The notes beneath the pieces were generated by a model. That model did no database searches, was not told where the DNA came from, and saw only the letters and a list, made by a program, of their open reading frames with translations. Positions 18,023 through 29,874 of a DNA stretch of 64,000 nucleotides are shown piece by piece. The DNA is from Podospora pseudocomata. Its lineage: Eukaryota > Ascomycota > Sordariomycetes > Sordariales > Podosporaceae. The stretch is taken from positions 2,170,001-2,234,000 of the forward strand of contig NC_085888.1 of the NCBI RefSeq assembly GCF_035222375.1. Reading direction: 5' to 3'. Position numbers and translations under genes: made by a program. Each line of letters starts with the position of its first letter. Position 1 is the first letter of the stretch.

Positions 18023-20578
18023 GGATCTCTTACCTTTTCGGGAGGTGGTGATCAACGTGACAGGGAAGGCATTTACAAACATGGAATATGAGTTATGATA
18101 CGGCGTTTAGGTTTCTGGTAACATCACATCACAGGTTGGTCTGGACAACAGCACGGACGTACTTGGTTTCGAAGACCAAATCTCGGAATTGCATTCAGAA
18201 AAAAAAAAACCGAGTGCTGTTTTCATGGCGTTTCTGGAGTTGAGGGGGGGGGGTGGGGGAGGGGGGCGCGACGATGGTTGGACATTTGGAGCATACCTAT
18301 TTATGGTTAACGATTATGGTCTCTGATGCACTATGAAGTTACTTCTTTTGCGCTCCATTGCAGTTGCTCATTGTCTTGTATGACATCCTGATGCTCTCAT
18401 CACTGAACCTTAACCCTGGCAGCTCACCTAATCTCTCAGGATACCAACACGACACCAGTGTTCTGCAGTTTTTCGATATCACATTCAAGCATCTCGCAAG
18501 CGCCATCCAAGGCTTCAAGGGGTACACACATGTGGCCAATCATCACAGCGCTTACGCTGTAGCATCACCACGGTTCCAATTGAGGGACTTTGCGTCACGG
18601 AATCATTCACTTCACTCAAAGTGATGAGGCAGCCATTGAGGCACTGCTTCAGAGCGCATCCCGAGAGTTAATGACTGTGCAGGAGGGGCACTGTCGGCGT
18701 AGCCGGCAGCTGCAGATGATCTGAACTTTTGCGACGGCCACCGACCGGTTCATCCGGGTAGGTAGCCAACCATTTGGAGATGCTGCAGCAGCAAGGCACA
18801 CACCAATTCATTCACCACCGCCCTCACAGGAAGTGGTGTGCCCCGCATTCGTCCGCAGTTCGCGGACCAAGACTAGCAGCTACCCCGCAACCGCCGTTGA
18901 GGTACACCACGGTCTCGATTCTCTAGGCAGACAGATGAAAGTGCCTGCATTTCAAGATAGGTCTACTACCATCTTTCACAGGCATTGATCTTCTATGGCG
19001 GGGTAAAGCTATGGTTTCACATCCTTCCCGCACTTGCACGAGGATTTTTACTGTTCTTCATTCACAAGCAGGCACCGAACTGGATGTGGAAGAGTGAGTT
19101 GTTGCACAGCAGCAGGGGCGGCCGGCTCCACGTTCTGGGCTGGCGTGTGCGAGACATTGTGATGTTGTTACACCCGCTCTGGGTGGGCTACCTTGATGGC
19201 AGCTTCTGTAGGTGAACAGGTAGGTAGTTAGGTATTCCCCTGAGATTATTAATTAACTCGTCTTCTCTCTGCAAAGCTATCCAAAACCAGAAAACCTGCC
19301 CAATTCAACCGTCAGCACAGTTGATGCCTGACAGCTGCGCAAAAGCCAGACTTACCAGAAAGACTTTAACTACAGCAATGGCCGGATCTGACAAGATTCC
19401 CAGCGCGACATGGGTTGAAATAGAACTTTTTCTTCTTTTTTCCCAAACATTGATTTGACTTCTTGCACATTGCGGCAAGGCGATTTCGAGGGCGTTGTTT
19501 TCCAGTCCTCTTGGTTGGAAGTGACGTCTTGTTTGATTTGCAACCAGCGTAACTAGGTACGTGGGGAAGGAGGCTGAGTTATAATTCTCACTAACACTCA
19601 GCTACCTCTCGCTAACCCAAGCATACCAAGCATACCAAGCATTTGTCCTCGCAAACATGGACCAATGGTTGTTCGAATGGTGTTTGTTGGGATACCGCCG
19701 TTTGTAGGTATTATAGCCCAAACTCTTTGTGCTACACTCTTCTTCGCCGGTGACTGACGCCGTGAATAGCACTGATGCCTTGTGGATACTACCAGTCTAT
19801 GTATATCCCGGCGTGTTACACATCTGGCCGGGTAGGTGGCTTTGTTTAGATCTGAGGACAACTCCAGTCCAGAATTTGGTAAGACAGCCAACGAACGCTT
19901 TGCCACAAGACAGGGAAGGGAGACACAGGATAAGAGAAAGCTCCAGGAAAATGTGTTCAAGTGCGAGGGAGTGGAACATGTCAACGGCGTTATCAACAAC
20001 AAGTTTGTTGTTGGTGGCGTCGAACTCAAGGTACCTATCTTGGCAACTGGTTCTTAGTCCCAATTCGAAGTGTTGAAACCATGAGTGGATCTCCCTACAG
20101 GGCGCGGGCCGTAGGGCAGAGACAGACAGACAGACAGACAGACCATGATGGATGCTAGGTAGTCTTTTTCGTCCTCACTTGTTGTTGGTTGTGGCCTCCC
20201 AATCCTACGGGTTTGGACTACCCCGCCTGCGCCCCTCGCTCCCTCTCTCTCTCGTCGCAAGGCCGCCAGCCTGGCTACCTACCTAATTCACCTTCCTAGG
20301 ACCTGTACCGAGAGAAAAGTAAGCTGCATGGAGGTGGTGAGCCAATGGGAGGGTTGACGATGCACATGGCGGATGCCTCTTTTGACAAGCATTGAACGGG
20401 GCAGGGATTAAAGTTGCACCTTTGGAGAGGTATCATATGCATGCTCAACGTAAGTAGGCGTGCCTTGCCGGCCTGGCTGTGCTGCCTTGTGAGTTGACCT
20501 GGGATCTACAATGATGAGGCTCTGGTCTGGACAGGACAGGGGGGCAAGAAGGGGGGGAGGGGGGGGGGGTTGGTTAGC
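18023..20578. other. Gene-free stretch upstream of the AAA ATPase gene
   Basis: About 2.5 kb without a convincing gene. It shows a G-rich tract at 18243-18267, three close copies of AAGCATACC at about 19619-19640, a (GACA)n microsatellite at about 20121-20142, several GGTAGGTA-type motifs (18758, 19216, 19830, 20276) and a G-run at 20551-20570. Short open frames lack family features. Confidence 0.5.
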
Positions 20579-20588
20579 TATATATAAG
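20579..20588 (+). promoter_or_regulatory. TATA box of the BCS1-like gene
   Basis: The string TATATATAAG lies about 260 bp before the ATG at 20847 and just after a long G-run (20551-20570). The following 230 bp are pyrimidine-rich (CTTTCGTCTGC, CCTCCTTTTTTTCTCC) as in fungal leaders. A strong TATA box is unusual for fungal housekeeping genes and would suit an inducible gene. This is a sequence-only call. Confidence 0.45.
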
Positions 20589-20846
20589 ATGGTGCTTTTC
20601 ATCTTCTTTTCACATCACACAAGTTCTTGAGTTCTACAGGACCAGTCTTGTTTTCTTTCGTCTGCAAGATTCAAGTCTTCACTTTGTTCTGTTTTGACAC
20701 ACCACACGCACACACACCTTATCAAACGTTCCCCCTTTTGGTGTCGAATTGATTGTCCATATCTTACCGTTGTTTCCCTCCTTTTTTTCTCCTACCTTCA
20801 TCTTTGTTGTCACCATAGCATCTTCCCACTCAACACTGTAACCACC

Positions 20847-23066
20847 ATGAACGAAACTCTCATCCCGCCGGGGATCGGCGGCGAGTCCGCCGCCCTAAGC
20901 CCCATCGCCATGTTGGACTACCTCTTCCCCGGCTTCACCCTCCTCGCCAACTTTCTGCAATCTCACCTCGGCATCAACCTCAACCTCTACATCCCCGTTA
21001 TTATGTCCTTTGCCTTCGTTGCCGCCGCATGGCGCTATTTGTCGTCATACCTCAACGACCTGATGGAATCCTACCTCATGTCCGTCGTCGACGTCCGCAC
21101 CGACGACGAAATCTACAACATGCTCATGGGTTGGGTCGCCCAGCAGACCTTCTCCCAAGGCGCCCGGCGGTTCGTGGCAAACACCAACCTCAACTCGAGG
21201 ATGTACTGGTGGATGTGGGGGTCCAGCGACGACGACGACGAAGATGACGGAGCCGAGATTGACGAATCCGGCTGTGTGGTCACCAAGAAGAAGAAAAAGG
21301 CTCTGGCTTACACGCCCACGTTTGGGAGTCACTGGTTTTTCTACAAGCGCCGCCTGCTCATCTTCAAGCGCCAGCAGCCCGCGACACAAAGCCCTTTTTA
21401 CACCACCAGCGAGAGGGAAGAGATCTCCATTTCTTGCTTTGGGAGAAACCCCTGGGTGTTGAAGGAGTTGCTCAACGAAGCGAGAAGCATGTACCTCAAG
21501 CGCGACGAGGCCAAAACTCTCATTTACCGCGGCGCACTTAAGGGGACCGGGTTGGAGCCCACCTGGCAACGTTGCATGGCGCGCACCTCCCGCCCCTTCT
21601 CCACTGTCATCCTCAATGAGGACGTAAAGAAGAAGCTCATCGACGATGTGACTGATTACCTCAACCCTGCCACAAGGAGGTGGTACGCCAACCGAGGCAT
21701 CCCCTACCGCCGCGGGTATCTCCTCTGGGGCCCCCCAGGCACAGGGAAGTCATCCCTCTCCCTCGCGTTGGCAGGCTTCTTCAAAATGAGAATCTACATC
21801 GTCTCTTTGTCGTCCATGACCGCCACAGAAGAAAACCTCGCCTCCCTCTTCGCTGAACTCCCCCGGCGGTGCGTCGTGCTGCTGGAGGACATTGACACGG
21901 CCGGTTTGACCCACACCCGCGACCCTGCTTCCCAACCTGATTCCTCCTCCCCCGGCGGCGAACCCCCCGTCCTCCTCGCCGGCCCCCCAGTCCCAGACCC
22001 GAAAGGTAAACCCACCTCCCTCCCCGGTCGCCTCTCCCTCTCAGGCCTCCTCAACATCCTCGACGGCGTCGCCAGCCAGGAAGGCCGCGTGTTGATAATG
22101 ACGACCAACCACCTCGAGAAACTCGACAAGGCCCTCATCCGCCCCGGCAGGGTAGACATGCAAGTCAAATTCGACAAGGCGGACACCTCCATGATTGCCG
22201 CCATCTTCCGCGCCATCTACGCCCCCCTTGAAGAAGACACCGCCCCCGCCCCGCTATCTTCATCTCAATCCCCTGCTCTTGCCGCGCTCGAGAAAAGACT
22301 CAACCCCCGTTCCGACGCCTCCCGGAAAGAAAAGGACGAGAAAAAACAAGAGGTCTTGAACAAAGTCGACGCCCTAGCAAAAGAATTCGCCTCCAAAATC
22401 CCCACCATGGAGTTCTCCCCTGCCGAGATCCAGGGTTTTCTCCTGAAAAATAAACGCAACCCTGAAAAGGCCGTCGAGGGGGTGGAGGAGTGGCTTGTTG
22501 TTGCGAGGAAGGAGCAGAAAGAAAGAGAGGTGGAACAGGCCAAGAAGAAGGAGGAGGAGGCGAAGAAGGCGGCGAAGAAGGCTGCGAAAAAGGCAAAGAA
22601 GAAGGCCGCGAAGAGGAAGGCGAGGGGGAAGAAGAGGAGGGGGGATGATACCACTGAGAGTGAGGACGGGACGGACAGTGAGAGCGGGAGTGAGGCGGAG
22701 GAGAGTGATAGTGAGGGGAGCGAGAGTGAGGAGGAGAAGACGAAAAAGAAGAATAAGGAGGGGAAGAGGACTGAGAAGAAGAAGAAGGGGAAGGAAAAGG
22801 AGAAGAAGTTGGCGGTGGAGGTTAGGGTTGATACACCCCCTCCGAGCGGCTCTGAAGCCGACAAGGGGGCCGTGCCTGAACTCAAGCTGGATGAGAAGCC
22901 CGCTGCTGCTGTTGTAGTTGCTGCTCCTCCGGCGAAGGCGATGACGATTGATACAAAAAAGGCTAATGAGGAGGAGGTGGAAAGGGCGCAGGTGTCGGGG
23001 GATTCGGGGTATGGTGCTACTGCTGCTGAGAGGGATGCTGCTGCTCCCGTTGAGGTGGTTGCTTGA
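20847..23066 (+). CDS. BCS1-like AAA ATPase with lysine-rich tail
   Basis: A single-exon, 739-residue protein from the ATG at 20847; an upstream in-frame TTG is ignored. A membrane helix lies at about 52-68 (IPVIMSFAFVAAAWRYL), followed by a BCS1-type N-terminal domain (..RRLLIFKRQQ, then ISCFGRNPWVLKELLNEAR). The AAA domain has Walker A GPPGTGKS at 295-302 and Walker B VVLLEDID with Glu347-Asp348, and arginine-finger-like residues in LDKALIRPGRVDMQVKF. An insertion (SQPDSSSPGGEPPVLL) splits the AAA core, common in fungal paralogues. The last 180 residues are Lys/Ala-, Lys/Glu- and Ser/Glu-rich. True Bcs1 exports the Rieske protein in mitochondria. This longer tail marks a fungal BCS1-like paralogue whose substrate is unknown. 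Confidence 0.9.
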   Translation: MNETLIPPGIGGESAALSPIAMLDYLFPGFTLLANFLQSHLGINLNLYIPVIMSFAFVAAAWRYLSSYLNDLMESYLMSVVDVRTDDEIYNMLMGWVAQQTFSQGARRFVANTNLNSRMYWWMWGSSDDDDEDDGAEIDESGCVVTKKKKKALAYTPTFGSHWFFYKRRLLIFKRQQPATQSPFYTTSEREEISISCFGRNPWVLKELLNEARSMYLKRDEAKTLIYRGALKGTGLEPTWQRCMARTSRPFSTVILNEDVKKKLIDDVTDYLNPATRRWYANRGIPYRRGYLLWGPPGTGKSSLSLALAGFFKMRIYIVSLSSMTATEENLASLFAELPRRCVVLLEDIDTAGLTHTRDPASQPDSSSPGGEPPVLLAGPPVPDPKGKPTSLPGRLSLSGLLNILDGVASQEGRVLIMTTNHLEKLDKALIRPGRVDMQVKFDKADTSMIAAIFRAIYAPLEEDTAPAPLSSSQSPALAALEKRLNPRSDASRKEKDEKKQEVLNKVDALAKEFASKIPTMEFSPAEIQGFLLKNKRNPEKAVEGVEEWLVVARKEQKEREVEQAKKKEEEAKKAAKKAAKKAKKKAAKRKARGKKRRGDDTTESEDGTDSESGSEAEESDSEGSESEEEKTKKKNKEGKRTEKKKKGKEKEKKLAVEVRVDTPPPSGSEADKGAVPELKLDEKPAAAVVVAAPPAKAMTIDTKKANEEEVERAQVSGDSGYGATAAERDAAAPVEVVA

Positions 23067-25521
23067 GAAAGGTGAGGGAGGATGATGTATGATATAATAT
23101 GGGTTGTGATATGGGATCGGTAAGGAAGGAAGGCTTTATTTTGCCTTGGGCTTTTTATGTGCATCTAGGGGGCGTTTCTTAGCATACTACATACATACTA
23201 CGTTTAAGTGCGTCGAGTGTTGAGCATTCTACTAGAAGAGCTGGAAGATTACGAACAAAAATGAAAATGATTCAATGGATGGTGGAGATCAATCGTGAGT
23301 GAGTGATATGTTTTTGTGAGCATGAGTGTAGAAAAGTGTGCTGAGCGTGTAAGAAGTTGTGAGAGGGCAGTGAGAGGATGAAAAGTGTGTGAGTGTGTAA
23401 GAGGATCAGTGGAATGAGAGATGATGAGTGTGTGAGAGAGGGTTGTAAATATCAAGAGTGTATAGTGAGTGTGAATGACCAAGTGACACTGTGTGTTACA
23501 GTCTCTGACGAAAATGAAAATGAGGGCTACCTGGAAGACCCTCCGTGATCGGTGCCCCCCCTGTAGATTGATAAGATTATCTCTGCCAGGGAACCACCAT
23601 CATGTCACGCAATCAGCTCCACCGCCTCACGAGGGTGGTTGCAATAAGAAACGGCTCGTGCCCGCCTGAGCTGCCTCAAGATCGATACGATAAATAGTGG
23701 GGTTGATGAAGGTTGACCTTGCCAAGCCACAGTGAGGACGTAGGAGGGACGCATCATCATCATGGAAACCCGAAATGCTCGGTGAATATCTCTCTGATGA
23801 TGGTGATCGAGACAGCGGGTATTCTCCCAAATGGGAACTTGACCGACCGGTTTCGGTTCCAACTCAGCCACCTGAAGGGGAGGGGATGGTGGGATGCATC
23901 GGGGGAGGCGGGCTGGGTTGTTCCTGCAGAGGCGAACGACACGATGGGGGTTGGTCGTGTCGATCTGGCGAATGGGAGGGTTTTGTAGTATTTTTTTGTA
24001 AGACCCTGAATCACAAGGAAAAGTTGGTCGAGGGGCGGGCACAAGGGGCTCTTGTCGCGGTTACCGTTGCCACGACCCGAGGGACCTTGTACATACGTAC
24101 GTACAATGAGATTTTTTTATTATTTCCCTCTTTGATGCTCCAGCACGAAAACTCAAGGCCGGACGACTGGGACATGGTGATGGTGGGCCCGTTCTGGGTC
24201 GTCTCCGGTTATTTTCTCCGTTGCAGTTCCCGAAGGAGGGATTTCCAGAGAGGGATATCGACGGCGTGAACCACAACGGCTGTCGATGGTTTTGGAGTAC
24301 GACACCGGATCAGCTGCTGTGCTCTTCGACCTGTCTGGTCAGTGTACCACCAGAGCAAAGACGGGTATCTAGTAATTAGAGACTCTTTTAGTAGTCACCG
24401 GAGAGGCTTGTCAGTCACAAGTCTCTCCAACATCGAAAAACGACCGCAAGCTCCAACGTCGTCGGACTGGGCAGTGGGTTCAACTCCGTCAAACTGGGCT
24501 GGCTGGTGGGGATTTTTCTTTATCAATCTTGCATGAAACCTCCACTTCAGAGATTAGATCCGCGCAAGGCCGACGAGGGAAACCCACAGCGGGGGGAGAA
24601 GGCCGAGAGAGGGACCACGAGAGAGGGACCACGAGAGAGTCGAGGGTTGGTGGTGACTGGTGAGGCACTCGAGACGACATGTGTGTGGTGGTTGCGCGTC
24701 CGACATCGTCCCCAAGAAATATCGTATGGCGTGTCTGGCGGGGAGACGCCCACGTACGTCCTTGCTAGTATTGTGTTGGAACCCGGCAGGAGGTATTGTT
24801 CCCTGTCCGTTGTCCACCTCCCGTTGTCCACCCCCTGTTGTCACCCGCCGTTGTCCTCGTCGCCGTCCCCGCTGTGGTCAAAGTATTTGAACCTCCCGCA
24901 TCCTCTTTCTGTCGGTGTTGTGCCTTGTCTCTTGTGTTCCCTATCATTTTTATTCTTTCTTGAAATCCTAGTTCCTGGTGCTGTGTTGTTGTATACATAC
25001 CCTTCTCCAACATCCCCAACCCCAACAGAGGAAAAATAGAGATAAGACGAGAGACAGGTACAGTTGTCCCCACTCTTTTTTTTTTTTCCTGTCACCTCAG
25101 ACAGCCACAGACATTCGTGACACTCTGGTTTGTCGAATATGCAGATCTACCACATCACCGCCATCTGTTGTTCCATTCCTAAAAAATCGATAGCCAATAT
25201 TGGACAGATATTGGGAAGACTGCTGGGGCAAGAGATAGTGGGGTCTGCTTAGGTGGTTCCTCGTTCCTCAATGGGCAACAAAAGGCGGTGACCAGGACAG
25301 CTCCAGCAAAACATTAGATGAGCCCACTTTGAGCGCTAGCTGACTACCCCTCCAAAAGTCTAAAGACCCTCCGTCTCCCGCCTCACGTCCCATCTCCTCG
25401 TCCCTTTTTTTTTACGACACGACTCCCCCCCCCCAACAAACAAACGCTCGCCGAACCCAGTTGCACCCTCCAGCACCCTCCAGCACCTTCCAGTTACCTC
25501 CCAGCACCTCCTCTCAGCACC
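23067..25521. other. Gene-free stretch with simple repeats
   Basis: Holds a GTG/GAG-rich stretch at about 23290-23475, a 16-bp direct repeat (GAGAGGGACCACGAGA, twice) near 24609-24640, a run of degenerate CCGTTGTCC(ACCTC) units at about 24808-24860, and CAGCACCTTCCAG-type repeats in the leader of the next gene (25465-25520). Several 90-170-codon open frames exist on both strands, but none resembles a known family or starts in a good context. Confidence 0.5.
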
Positions 25522-25621
25522 ATGGCCTCCCGTCCCCAGAACATTGGCATCAAGGCCATCGAAATCTACTTCCCCAGCCAGGTCAGTTTACGCTACTGAG
25601 AGACGACGAGTCAACAAACTA

Positions 25622-25657
<36 letters not shown>

Positions 25658-27364
25658 CTCTGGCTCTGGCTTTGGACCCAATATCGCTGACAGCTGTCAC
25701 GGGCATAGTATGTGGAGCAAACCGAGCTTGAAAAGTTCGATGGCGTTAGCACGGGCAAGTATACAATTGGTCTCGGCCAGACTAAGATGAGCTTCTGCGA
25801 CGACCGTGAGGGTATGTGTTTATTATCTCCATCTCTAGCAACACAACACTTCACTTCACTTTTGCCTCCCCAACAAAATTCAACAACACCCCATCGTTAC
25901 ACAGAGAATTTTACCCCCTGCTGTGGTGTGTGGTGCCTTGTCTTTATTGCGTTGCGCCACCACCGGGTTCCTGTTCCCCAGCCCCTGGGCGGCAGGCGTC
26001 GGACAGTGGGGTATCCATGGCAGTGGGGGCTCGTTGTGTTGTGGTGGTGGTATTCAGGGGCTGACATGCGGGCCCCGCCTTTCTAGATATCTACTCGTTC
26101 AGCTTGACCGTCGTGTCCAACCTCCTCAAGAAGTACAACATCGACACCAACTCGATCGGCCGTCTCGAGGTCGGTACCGAGACCATCCTCGACAAGTCCA
26201 AGTCGGTCAAGTCAGTGTTGATGCAGCTGTTTGGCGACAACACCAACATTGAGGGTGTCGACACAGTAAACGCCTGCTACGGCGGCACCAACGCCGTTTT
26301 CAACTCTGTCAACTGGATCGAGTCTTCTGCCTGGGATGGCCGCGATGCCATTGTTGTTGCCGGTGATATTGCCCTCTACGCCAAGGGCAATGCCCGCCCG
26401 ACTGGTGGTGCCGGTGCCGTTGCGCTCTTGATTGGTCCTGATGCGCCCATCGTTTTCGAGCCCGGCATGCGTGGCAGCTACATGCAGCACGCCTATGACT
26501 TCTACAAGCCCGACCTCACCTCCGAGTACCCCTATGTTGATGGCCACTACTCCATCAACTGCTACTCCGAGGCCCTCGACGGTGCTTACCGCGCCTACTG
26601 CAAGCGCGAGGCCCAGCTCACCAAGGGTGTCAACGGCCATGCCAACGGCAACGCCAACGGCGTAACAGACGACATCCTCAAGACTCCCCTTGACCGCTTC
26701 GACTACATGGCTTTCCACGCCCCTACCTGCAAGCTCGTGCAAAAGTCGTATGCCCGCCTCCTCTACCACGACTACCTTGCCGACCCTGAGCACAAGGCCT
26801 TCGCCGAGGTTCCCGCCGACATCCGCGACATGGACTACAAGAAGTCTCTGACCGACAAGGTTGTCGAGAAGACCTTCATGACCCTCACCAAGAAGCGCTT
26901 CCAGGAGCGCGTCAACCCCGCCATCCAGGTTGCTACTCTTTGCGGTAACATGTACTGCGCCAGCGTCTGGGGCGGTCTTGCCAGCTTGATCGGCCACGTC
27001 GACAGCGCCAACCTCCAGGGCAAGCGCATCGCCCTCTTCTCCTACGGCTCCGGTCTTGCCGCCTCCTTCTTCTCTTTCCGCATCAACGGCAGCACCGAGA
27101 CCATTTCCAAGACTCTTGACATTCCCCAGAGACTTGTCGCTCGCCGCGCCGTCCCCCCAGAGACCTACGACTCGGTATGTCTTCTCACCTTTTGACTGTC
27201 AGGTAACCATTGCTAACTTGTCTCAGATGTGCGACCTCCGCAAGAAGGCCCATCTCCAGAAGGACTACGTCCCCACCGGCGAGGTGTCCACCATTGCCCC
27301 CGGCACCTACTACCTCGAGAAGGTCGACGACATGTTCAAGAGGTTCTACGCCGTCAAGGAGTAA
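25522..27364 (+). CDS. ERG13: Hydroxymethylglutaryl-CoA synthase
   Basis: Four exons: 25522-25581, 25709-25811, 26087-27174 and 27227-27364, giving 462 residues. The enzyme condenses acetyl-CoA with acetoacetyl-CoA to HMG-CoA, the step before HMG-CoA reductase in the mevalonate and ergosterol pathway. The N-terminus [19 protein letters not shown], the catalytic Cys118 in [11 protein letters not shown], the catalytic-His region [15 protein letters not shown], and the late [13 protein letters not shown] are all in place. The C-terminus [17 protein letters not shown] is typical of the family. Length agrees with fungal orthologues, which are cytosolic. Codons are uniformly C-ending, as in highly expressed genes. 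Intron 1 carries a GGTTCT hexamer array and intron 2 is long (275 nt). Confidence 0.97.
25621..25674. repeat. TTCTGG/GGCTCT hexamer array in intron 1
   Basis: About nine tandem copies of a 6-bp unit, first TTCTGG then CTCTGG, within the 127-nt first intron of HMG-CoA synthase. It is a simple-sequence repeat likely to vary in length between strains. Confidence 0.85.
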
Positions 27365-27864
27365 ACCAAGAAGGAGTAAAACGAAACAAAAAGCATGGAT
27401 GATGAATATATACCAAGAGAGGAGGAAGTAATATTTTGTGTTCAAAGACAAGACGGGAGGCGGCATTACATACCCATAGACGACGACTGGAGGACCGGCC
27501 GGATGCCGGCAGTCGGGTATTATATTGGGAATGGTACTGGGATACGGGTTGGACGGGACGGGACGGGATAGGAAAGGTGGGGTGGGAGGACGTAATAGAG
27601 CGTTTAATACCATGATTTCATTCTTGCGGTTGTTGGTGTATCATGAGTGTTTTGTTGCCTGAGGTTTGAGCCGGCGTTCAGGGGATGGTGGTGGGGCGGC
27701 TGGACGTTTGGTGTTGCTGGATATTGTTGAATGTACGGTCAGGATCGGATGTCGTGGCGATGGACAATGGGATGGAACGGTTGTATGTTTGAAATGTCCT
27801 GATATCTATTGTGAGTTGTTCTATGGAAATGGGAACATTAAACCTCTTTGTCCTCTGATATCTA
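27365..27864. other. Convergent 3' intergenic region
   Basis: Lies between the 3' ends of HMG-CoA synthase and the minus-strand hydrolase. It includes a GGGAC repeat near 27550-27568 and several AATATA/ATAAT strings that may act in 3' end formation. No gene seen. Confidence 0.5.
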
Positions 27865-29210
27865 CTACAACTTTGACTTGTCTCCCCCTTCCTTCTTGGG
27901 CTTCCTCACCGGCCGTCCCCCCATCCACCCCTCAAACTCCTCACTAATCACCCACTTTTCCTCGTCTCTCTTCTTGGCCCACCGCTCAAACTCTTCCTGC
28001 TCCCTCCTCCAGTGCTCAAGGTCCTCGACGAGGAAGTCAGCGGCGTAGGTGGCGACCTCGGTCGTCCTCTCCATTGGGACAAGGTGGCCGTACCCTTCGA
28101 TGGTGACAGCTTTCACCCTTCCGTTCTTCGCGCCTCCAGAACCGCCCGGACCGACTCCGGTCAGGTCGAGCTTCTCCTGCCGGACGTCGGGCGGGTTGAC
28201 GTTTGACTCTGAGCCGAAAATCCAGATGCAGCCCGGCCGGAGGTGGGGGAGCTTGTTCGCCGTTGCTGGGCCGCCTTCGGGGCGGTAGAAGGGGAAGTCG
28301 GGGTTTTTATGCACGACTTCGTCTGCGTCGGGGATGAGATCCCAGTCAAGTTCGTGTTTACCCCCCCCCATCAACTTCTGACGGATGGGGCGGTAGTAGG
28401 TGAAACTCTCCATGTGTTTGGTTGTCAACAGTGTGACTGAGCCAGCAGGGGCGTCGGGGTAGATTCTTGTGGGGGTTGGTCGGAGGCCGTGTTCGAGCCA
28501 GGAGTTGAACACGCGGGGGTCCCAAGTGCGGTAGAAGGGGTTGGATTGGAAGGCTGATTTGGCGGCGGCGAGGGAGGGCCAGATGTCGCGGCGGAAGGCG
28601 GAGGCTTTCATGGGGGCGAAGCCGTATTTGGGGCCTTTGGATTGGAACCTGGAGAGGACCGGGTCCAAAAGGATGAGGGAGGAGAGGAGGCGGGGGTGGA
28701 GGAGGGAGAGGTTGACTATGATGTTTGCGCCGAAGGAGTGCCCGACACCGATGAGGGGGCGGGGGAGGGAGTGGCGGAAGTGATTGGTCAGGTGGAGGAG
28801 GTCGCGAGTGTGGTCTATCCACGAGGCTATGCGATTGTTAGCACCATGAACAATGGATTGGGTGGAGGTGTGGGCATACGGTCGTTGCCTAGGTTGGCTT
28901 CGTTGAGGATGCCGGATTGGCCTTGGTGGGTTACGTCTGCTATCCAGATGCCGCGGATTTGGACGCCGCGGCTGTTGAGGAGGGATAGGAGGTCTTCCCA
29001 GAGGGGCTCGTAGAGTTCTTTGGGGAAGCCATTTGCGTGGGCGGCGATGATGGAGACGTCGCCGGGGGAGGGGGTGAGGTTGTTGAGGGGGATGTATTGT
29101 TTGACGGCGAGGAGGAGGGGTTCTTCTTGGGAGTGGGCGGTGGCGTGGGGGTATTCGCGGATGTGTTGGGATTCGATGGTGTGGTTCTTGATCAGGAATG
29201 AAGAGGCCAT
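27865..29210 (-). CDS. Peroxisomal alpha/beta hydrolase (Lpx1/AKT2-like)
   Basis: Two exons on the minus strand, 29210-28880 and 28826-27865, separated by a 53-nt intron, giving 430 residues. An alpha/beta-hydrolase fold is indicated by the HANGFPKE oxyanion region, nucleophile elbow GVGHSFGAN, an acid-loop region around FGSESNVNPPD, and GYGHLVPME with the catalytic His near the end. The last residues GGDKSKL carry the canonical peroxisomal signal SKL. Yeast Lpx1 (a peroxisomal lipase) and fungal AKT2-like esterases share this layout. No biosynthetic cluster surrounds this gene, so a lipid or acyl-ester role in peroxisomes is more likely than toxin synthesis. The start MASSFLIKNHTIESQ is typical of the group. 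The 3' half of the coding strand is strongly G/A-rich. Confidence 0.88.
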
Positions 29211-29800
29211 TTTGGCGGTTGGCTGGGTTGGAAGTGAAGAAGTGAAGGGTGAGTTTGTGAGATGTGAGGTTGCATATGTAAGTCAAGGATCAGTTTACCC
29301 GTTCAGTTTAGTTCGGTTATGTGGCTTGGTCAAGGTGGACGGCAGTCTACGCGAGTGAGAGAGGGTGGTTTTATGTACTGGTTGGCAGTCGTAAAATCAC
29401 AAGAGAGATTCAATTGAGATAAGATTCCATCGACACGCGAATTCCGTATCTCTCTCTCATATGAAGCTCATGTGAGGTTGAGATGCATCAATGCAAGGCA
29501 GGCTGTTATAGGTGCCGGCCAACAGTGAGGTTCGCTTGGGGAGACCCCAGATGGGAAAGTGCCGAGGCATGCAACGCCCCGCGGGAAAACCAAGACCCAC
29601 GGCCGCTTCCCCGGATTTGAATTCCGTTCGGCAACGGGACCGGGGCCGGAAAACGGGCATACGGGACTTGACTTGTGAAGCCGATGGGTTTGCTTTGTCA
29701 GTTGGGAGTGTTTTGTTCCGCAAAGTTTTGAGAGCAGTGCACAGCAAGGATAGCGCAGACTTGAATTGAAAACCCGTCATTGGTCTCCAACGAATTATGA
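29211..29800. other. Upstream region of the peroxisomal hydrolase and 5' flank of tRNA-Val
   Basis: No gene. A CCGAGG (reverse of CCTCGG, the fatty-acid regulator core) lies at 29562-29567, about 350 bp upstream of the hydrolase start, which would fit fatty-acid control of a peroxisomal enzyme but may be chance. Confidence 0.4.
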
Positions 29801-29874
29801 GGTTCCGTGGTGTAGTTGGTTATCACGTCAGTCTAACACACTGAAGGTCTCCAGTTCGAGCCTGGACGGAATCA
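29801..29874 (+). tRNA. tRNA-Val (AAC)
   Basis: A 74-nt cloverleaf. Acceptor stem GGTTCCG pairs with CGGAATC (one G-T) and the discriminator is A. The D arm is GTGTAGTTGGTTATCAC. The anticodon stem TCAGT/ACTGA encloses loop CTAACAC with anticodon AAC at 29835-29837. The T stem TCCAG/CTGGA encloses TTCGAGC. The B box GTTCGAGCC is intact, there is no intron, and a TTTT at 29883-29886 can end Pol III transcription. It decodes GTT/GTC valine codons after A34-to-inosine editing. Confidence 0.96.

Noticed and set aside
22265-23164. Antisense Ser/Phe-rich frame opposite the BCS1-like gene tail
   Set aside because: It mirrors Lys/Glu-rich codons of the real gene; composition is a by-product of GAG/AAG codons.
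25621-25674. Evenly spaced short repeats resembling a tiny repeat array
   Set aside because: It is a 6-bp microsatellite inside an intron, without spacers, so not a CRISPR-like structure.
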